Positions 61,814 to 64,000 of a DNA stretch of 64,000 nucleotides are shown piece after piece. The notes under the pieces were generated by a model. It was not told the DNA's origin, did not search any database, and was given only the letters and a program-made list of their open reading frames with translations. The stretch covers positions 1 through 64,000 of the forward strand of contig NZ_NFLI01000009.1 in assembly GCF_002160825.1 (NCBI RefSeq), in the 5' to 3' direction. Within the stretch, counting starts at the first letter, position 1. Each line of letters starts with the position of its first letter. Position numbers and translations under genes: made by a program. The stretch is from Lachnoclostridium sp. An131 (GTDB lineage Bacteria > Bacillota > Clostridia > Lachnospirales > Lachnospiraceae).

Positions 61814-62515
61814 ATGAAGTGTCTGGTGATTATCCCGGCGTACAATGAGGAAGAAAATATTGTGCGCGTGGTGGAAAACCTGAAGACGAATTATCCCATG
61901 TATGACTACGTGGTGATCAACGACGGATCGTCGGACGATACGGCCCGGATCTGCAGGAAAAAGGGCTATGAGCTGGTGGATTTGGCTGTGAACCTGGGGC
62001 TTGCAGGAGCCTTTCAGACAGGGCTCAAATATGCTTACCGGAAGGGCTATGACTATGCGATCCAGTTTGACGCGGACGGGCAGCACAGGGCAGAGTATAT
62101 TGCCCCGATGCTGGAGAAAATAAAGGAAGGCTATGACATTGTGATCGGTTCACGCTTTGTGACGGAGAAAAAGCCGCATTCCATGCGGATGCTGGGCAGC
62201 AGGCTGATTTCTGTAGCCACGAGGCTCACGACCGGAAAAAAAGTAAAGGATCCCACCTCCGGCATGCGCATGTTCAATAAAAAGATGATTGCAGAGTTTG
62301 CGCTGAACCTGAATTACGGGCCGGAGCCGGATACGATCTCCTACCTGCTGAAGCAGGGCGCTACAATCGCAGAGGTTCAGGTGCAGATGGACGAGCGTAT
62401 CGCAGGGGAGAGCTACCTGAATGTTACCAAATCCATGATGTATATGCTGCGGATGCTTCTGTCTATTCTGTTTATCCAGAACTTCCGGAAGCGCAGGGAG
62501 GTGAAGGTTCGATGA
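61814..62515 (+). CDS. GT2 polyprenyl-phosphate-type glycosyltransferase
   Basis: This 233-residue protein is similar to dolichyl-phosphate-mannose synthase-like enzymes: VIIPAYNEEENI, VINDGSSDDT, FDADGQHRAEYI and VIGSRF, then DPTSGMRMFNKKM. It probably charges a lipid carrier with a sugar. GTAAGGAG precedes the start. It overlaps the DUF2304 gene by four bases, a common pairing. Confidence 0.92.
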   Translation: MKCLVIIPAYNEEENIVRVVENLKTNYPMYDYVVINDGSSDDTARICRKKGYELVDLAVNLGLAGAFQTGLKYAYRKGYDYAIQFDADGQHRAEYIAPMLEKIKEGYDIVIGSRFVTEKKPHSMRMLGSRLISVATRLTTGKKVKDPTSGMRMFNKKMIAEFALNLNYGPEPDTISYLLKQGATIAEVQVQMDERIAGESYLNVTKSMMYMLRMLLSILFIQNFRKRREVKVR

Positions 62516-62883
62516 GCACAGTATTCCGCGTGATTCTGATAGTGGTGTCACTTTTGACGACCTTTTATATTCTGAAGAAAATCCGCCAGTCCAAGCTGCA
62601 GATTGAATACGCGATTTTCTGGATCCTTTTCGCGGGCGTGCTGATTCTATTCAGCCTGTTCCCGTGGATGGTATCTATGCTTACCAGGCTGATCGGAATG
62701 CAGCTTCCGGTAAACTTTATTTTCCTGTTCTTTATCTTTGTGCTGCTGGTCAAGATGTTCCTGATGACCATAGAGCTGTCCACGCTGGAGAATAAGGTAA
62801 AGGATCTGACTCAGGAGCTGGCTCTGGAGGAAAAGGAGCGGGCGGACGAGCAGAAGGAAGAAAATAAGGGAAAGAACAGATAA
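62512..62883 (+). CDS. DUF2304-family membrane protein
   Basis: This 123-residue protein has three membrane segments (about 5-22, 33-55 and 62-83) and a charged coiled-coil tail (TLENKVKDLTQELALEEKE). DUF2304 proteins sit next to polyprenyl-sugar synthases and are thought to help them or flip the product; this pair fits. The start lies in the ATGA overlap with the upstream gene. Confidence 0.87.
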   Translation: MSTVFRVILIVVSLLTTFYILKKIRQSKLQIEYAIFWILFAGVLILFSLFPWMVSMLTRLIGMQLPVNFIFLFFIFVLLVKMFLMTIELSTLENKVKDLTQELALEEKERADEQKEENKGKNR

Positions 62884-62897
62884 AAGAGGGAAATGCT

Positions 62898-64000
62898 TTG
62901 GAGACAATCTATAAAATTGCGGATTTGTGGTGGGGGAAATTTATCAGCTGGCTGAAGGAGGAGAAGAACCACACTCGTTTTATCCTGATCTGCTTTGTGA
63001 TAAGCCTGATTCCGCTTCTGGCCCTGAGTTTTTTCAATCATCCGGCTATGGATGACTTTAACTATGGAATTCTGACAAGGCATGCGCTTATCGAAAACGA
63101 GGGCCTGGCAGTGATCCCGGCGGTCCTGAAGGCTGCCGTGCAGCGCGCTGTGAATCTGTGGCATTCCTGGCAGGGAACCTACACCTTTGCTATCATAGCG
63201 GCTCTGCGGCCTTCGATCATCACAGAGAAAATTACCTTTATTCAGACCTTTATTTTGCTGGGAGTATTTACCGCAGGCTTCTGGTATTTCTGCGAGGTGA
63301 TGGTGCACCGGATCCTGGGCGCTTCCCGGGCTGTGGCTGCCGTGACGGCCTGCGTGGTGATGACGCTCTGCATTCAGTATGTGCCTTTCGGAGTGGAGGC
63401 CTTTTACTGGTGGAATGGAAGTGTGGGATATACGGGACTTTTTTCAGCCATGCTGGCATTTTTCGGCCTTCTGGCAGATTCCATGCGAAGGCAGAAAATA
63501 TCCGTGAAGCGGATGATCGGCCTTTTGCTGCTGACTATCCTGCTGGCTGGAGGCATGTATCCGACGGCCCTTTTGACGGCCGTAATGCTTTTCTCCCTGG
63601 CTGTGGACGTTCTGGCAGGAAAAAAATACGGGAAAGTGATGAAGGTTCAGGCGTCGGCGCTCTTCCTTGTCTTTCTCCCGGCCTTTGCTTTGAGCTTCCT
63701 TGCGCCCGGAAATGCGAGAAGGCAGGCTCTGTTCCAGCATCGGACGCCCTTTGAGGCTATTTACAAATCCTATACGAAATCTCTGGAATATATGTATACA
63801 GAAGCGATGAATGTGGTGATTGTGCTGGCGGTGATCGCCTTATTTCTGTATATGCTCTGGAAGCTGAAAGACACAAGCTTCTCCTTCCGCTGCCCGCTGC
63901 TTTTCACTCTTGTGAGCTACAGTATGGTAGTGGTGATGTGGGTGCCGGGCATTTATGCGGTGCGCTATATTTCAGGAGGACGTTATTACAATATTTTGTA
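62898..64000 (+). CDS. DUF6056-like polytopic membrane protein, cut at window end
   Basis: The reading frame from TTG at 62898 stays open to the last base (at least 367 codons). Many hydrophobic segments follow one another, with DDFNYGILTRHA and SWQGTYTFAII after the first helix, as in DUF6056/glucosyltransferase-like membrane proteins. GAGGGAAA is the ribosome binding site. The 3' end is outside the window. It is the last visible gene of the fucose-linked glycan operon. Confidence 0.78.
   Translation, partial: METIYKIADLWWGKFISWLKEEKNHTRFILICFVISLIPLLALSFFNHPAMDDFNYGILTRHALIENEGLAVIPAVLKAAVQRAVNLWHSWQGTYTFAIIAALRPSIITEKITFIQTFILLGVFTAGFWYFCEVMVHRILGASRAVAAVTACVVMTLCIQYVPFGVEAFYWWNGSVGYTGLFSAMLAFFGLLADSMRRQKISVKRMIGLLLLTILLAGGMYPTALLTAVMLFSLAVDVLAGKKYGKVMKVQASALFLVFLPAFALSFLAPGNARRQALFQHRTPFEAIYKSYTKSLEYMYTEAMNVVIVLAVIALFLYMLWKLKDTSFSFRCPLLFTLVSYSMVVVMWVPGIYAVRYISGGRYYNIL

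Noticed and set aside
1-64000. tRNA, rRNA genes and CRISPR arrays
   Set aside because: None seen on reading either strand; no regularly spaced repeats beyond the 33-base coding duplication. A covariance-model search would be decisive.

Overview
The window reads as a chromosome segment of an anaerobic gut Firmicute, most likely a member of the Lachnospiraceae (Clostridia). The reasons are strong AGGAGG-type ribosome binding sites, near-consensus sigma-A promoters, a Trp T-box leader, the DUF1700/DUF4097 locus, the ACT-hom-apgM-lysC gene order, anaerobic sulfite reductase and a membrane pyrophosphatase. The genus is inference. By eye, roughly 2.9-12.1 kb and 25.2-40.9 kb are more AT-rich than the rest, which fits accessory DNA set into a GC-richer housekeeping backbone.

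Layout. 1-2902 is a complete IS66 element (tnpA, tnpB, tnpC). 2.9-8.0 kb holds asrABC (sulfite to sulfide), a Crp/Fnr regulator and a divergent operon of two HD-domain proteins plus a TIGR04076-type protein. The same operator, ATGTTGC-N4-GCAACAT, lies in front of both transcription units. 8.1-11.6 kb is a small decayed island bounded by a 5' fragment of a low-molecular-weight tyrosine phosphatase gene on the left and the intact gene on the right. It carries an intact Phd antitoxin with a deleted Doc toxin, a broken HTH/AlbA_2 gene and an intact RhuM-Fic protein.

12.1-25.2 kb is mostly housekeeping: a proton-pumping pyrophosphatase (K+-independent signature), a lipoprotein, padR-DUF1700-DUF4097-pspC, glycerate kinase, prfB with its programmed frameshift, and a threonine/lysine branch operon (ACT protein, homoserine dehydrogenase, an ApgM-like protein that is probably the homoserine kinase, and aspartokinase with an internal start).

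25.2-40.9 kb is the most interesting part: a divergent catabolic locus for an unidentified sugar acid. The minus arm encodes an RpiR regulator, a LarA-like nickel-pincer racemase homologue, a split altronate-dehydratase-type enzyme with a second degenerate large subunit, and an isochorismatase-fold hydrolase. The plus arm encodes an SDR, a cyclase-family hydrolase, a DapA-family aldolase, a KDGal kinase, a 2-hydroxyacid dehydrogenase, a ribose-type ABC importer and a second cyclase.

41-53.3 kb contains two membrane proteins, tex, folC, pheA, degV, a PHP phosphoesterase, a tryptophan ABC importer (trpXYZ type) behind a T-box whose specifier reads UGG, and a PfkB kinase. 53.3-64 kb is a surface glycan locus: a YfhO membrane protein and an HxRRxD fucosyltransferase-like enzyme diverge from a bifunctional fucokinase/GDP-fucose pyrophosphorylase (Fkp), three glycosyltransferases, DUF2304 and a membrane protein cut by the window end. 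Together they suggest incorporation of scavenged L-fucose into a cell-surface polymer.

No tRNA, rRNA or CRISPR array was seen.
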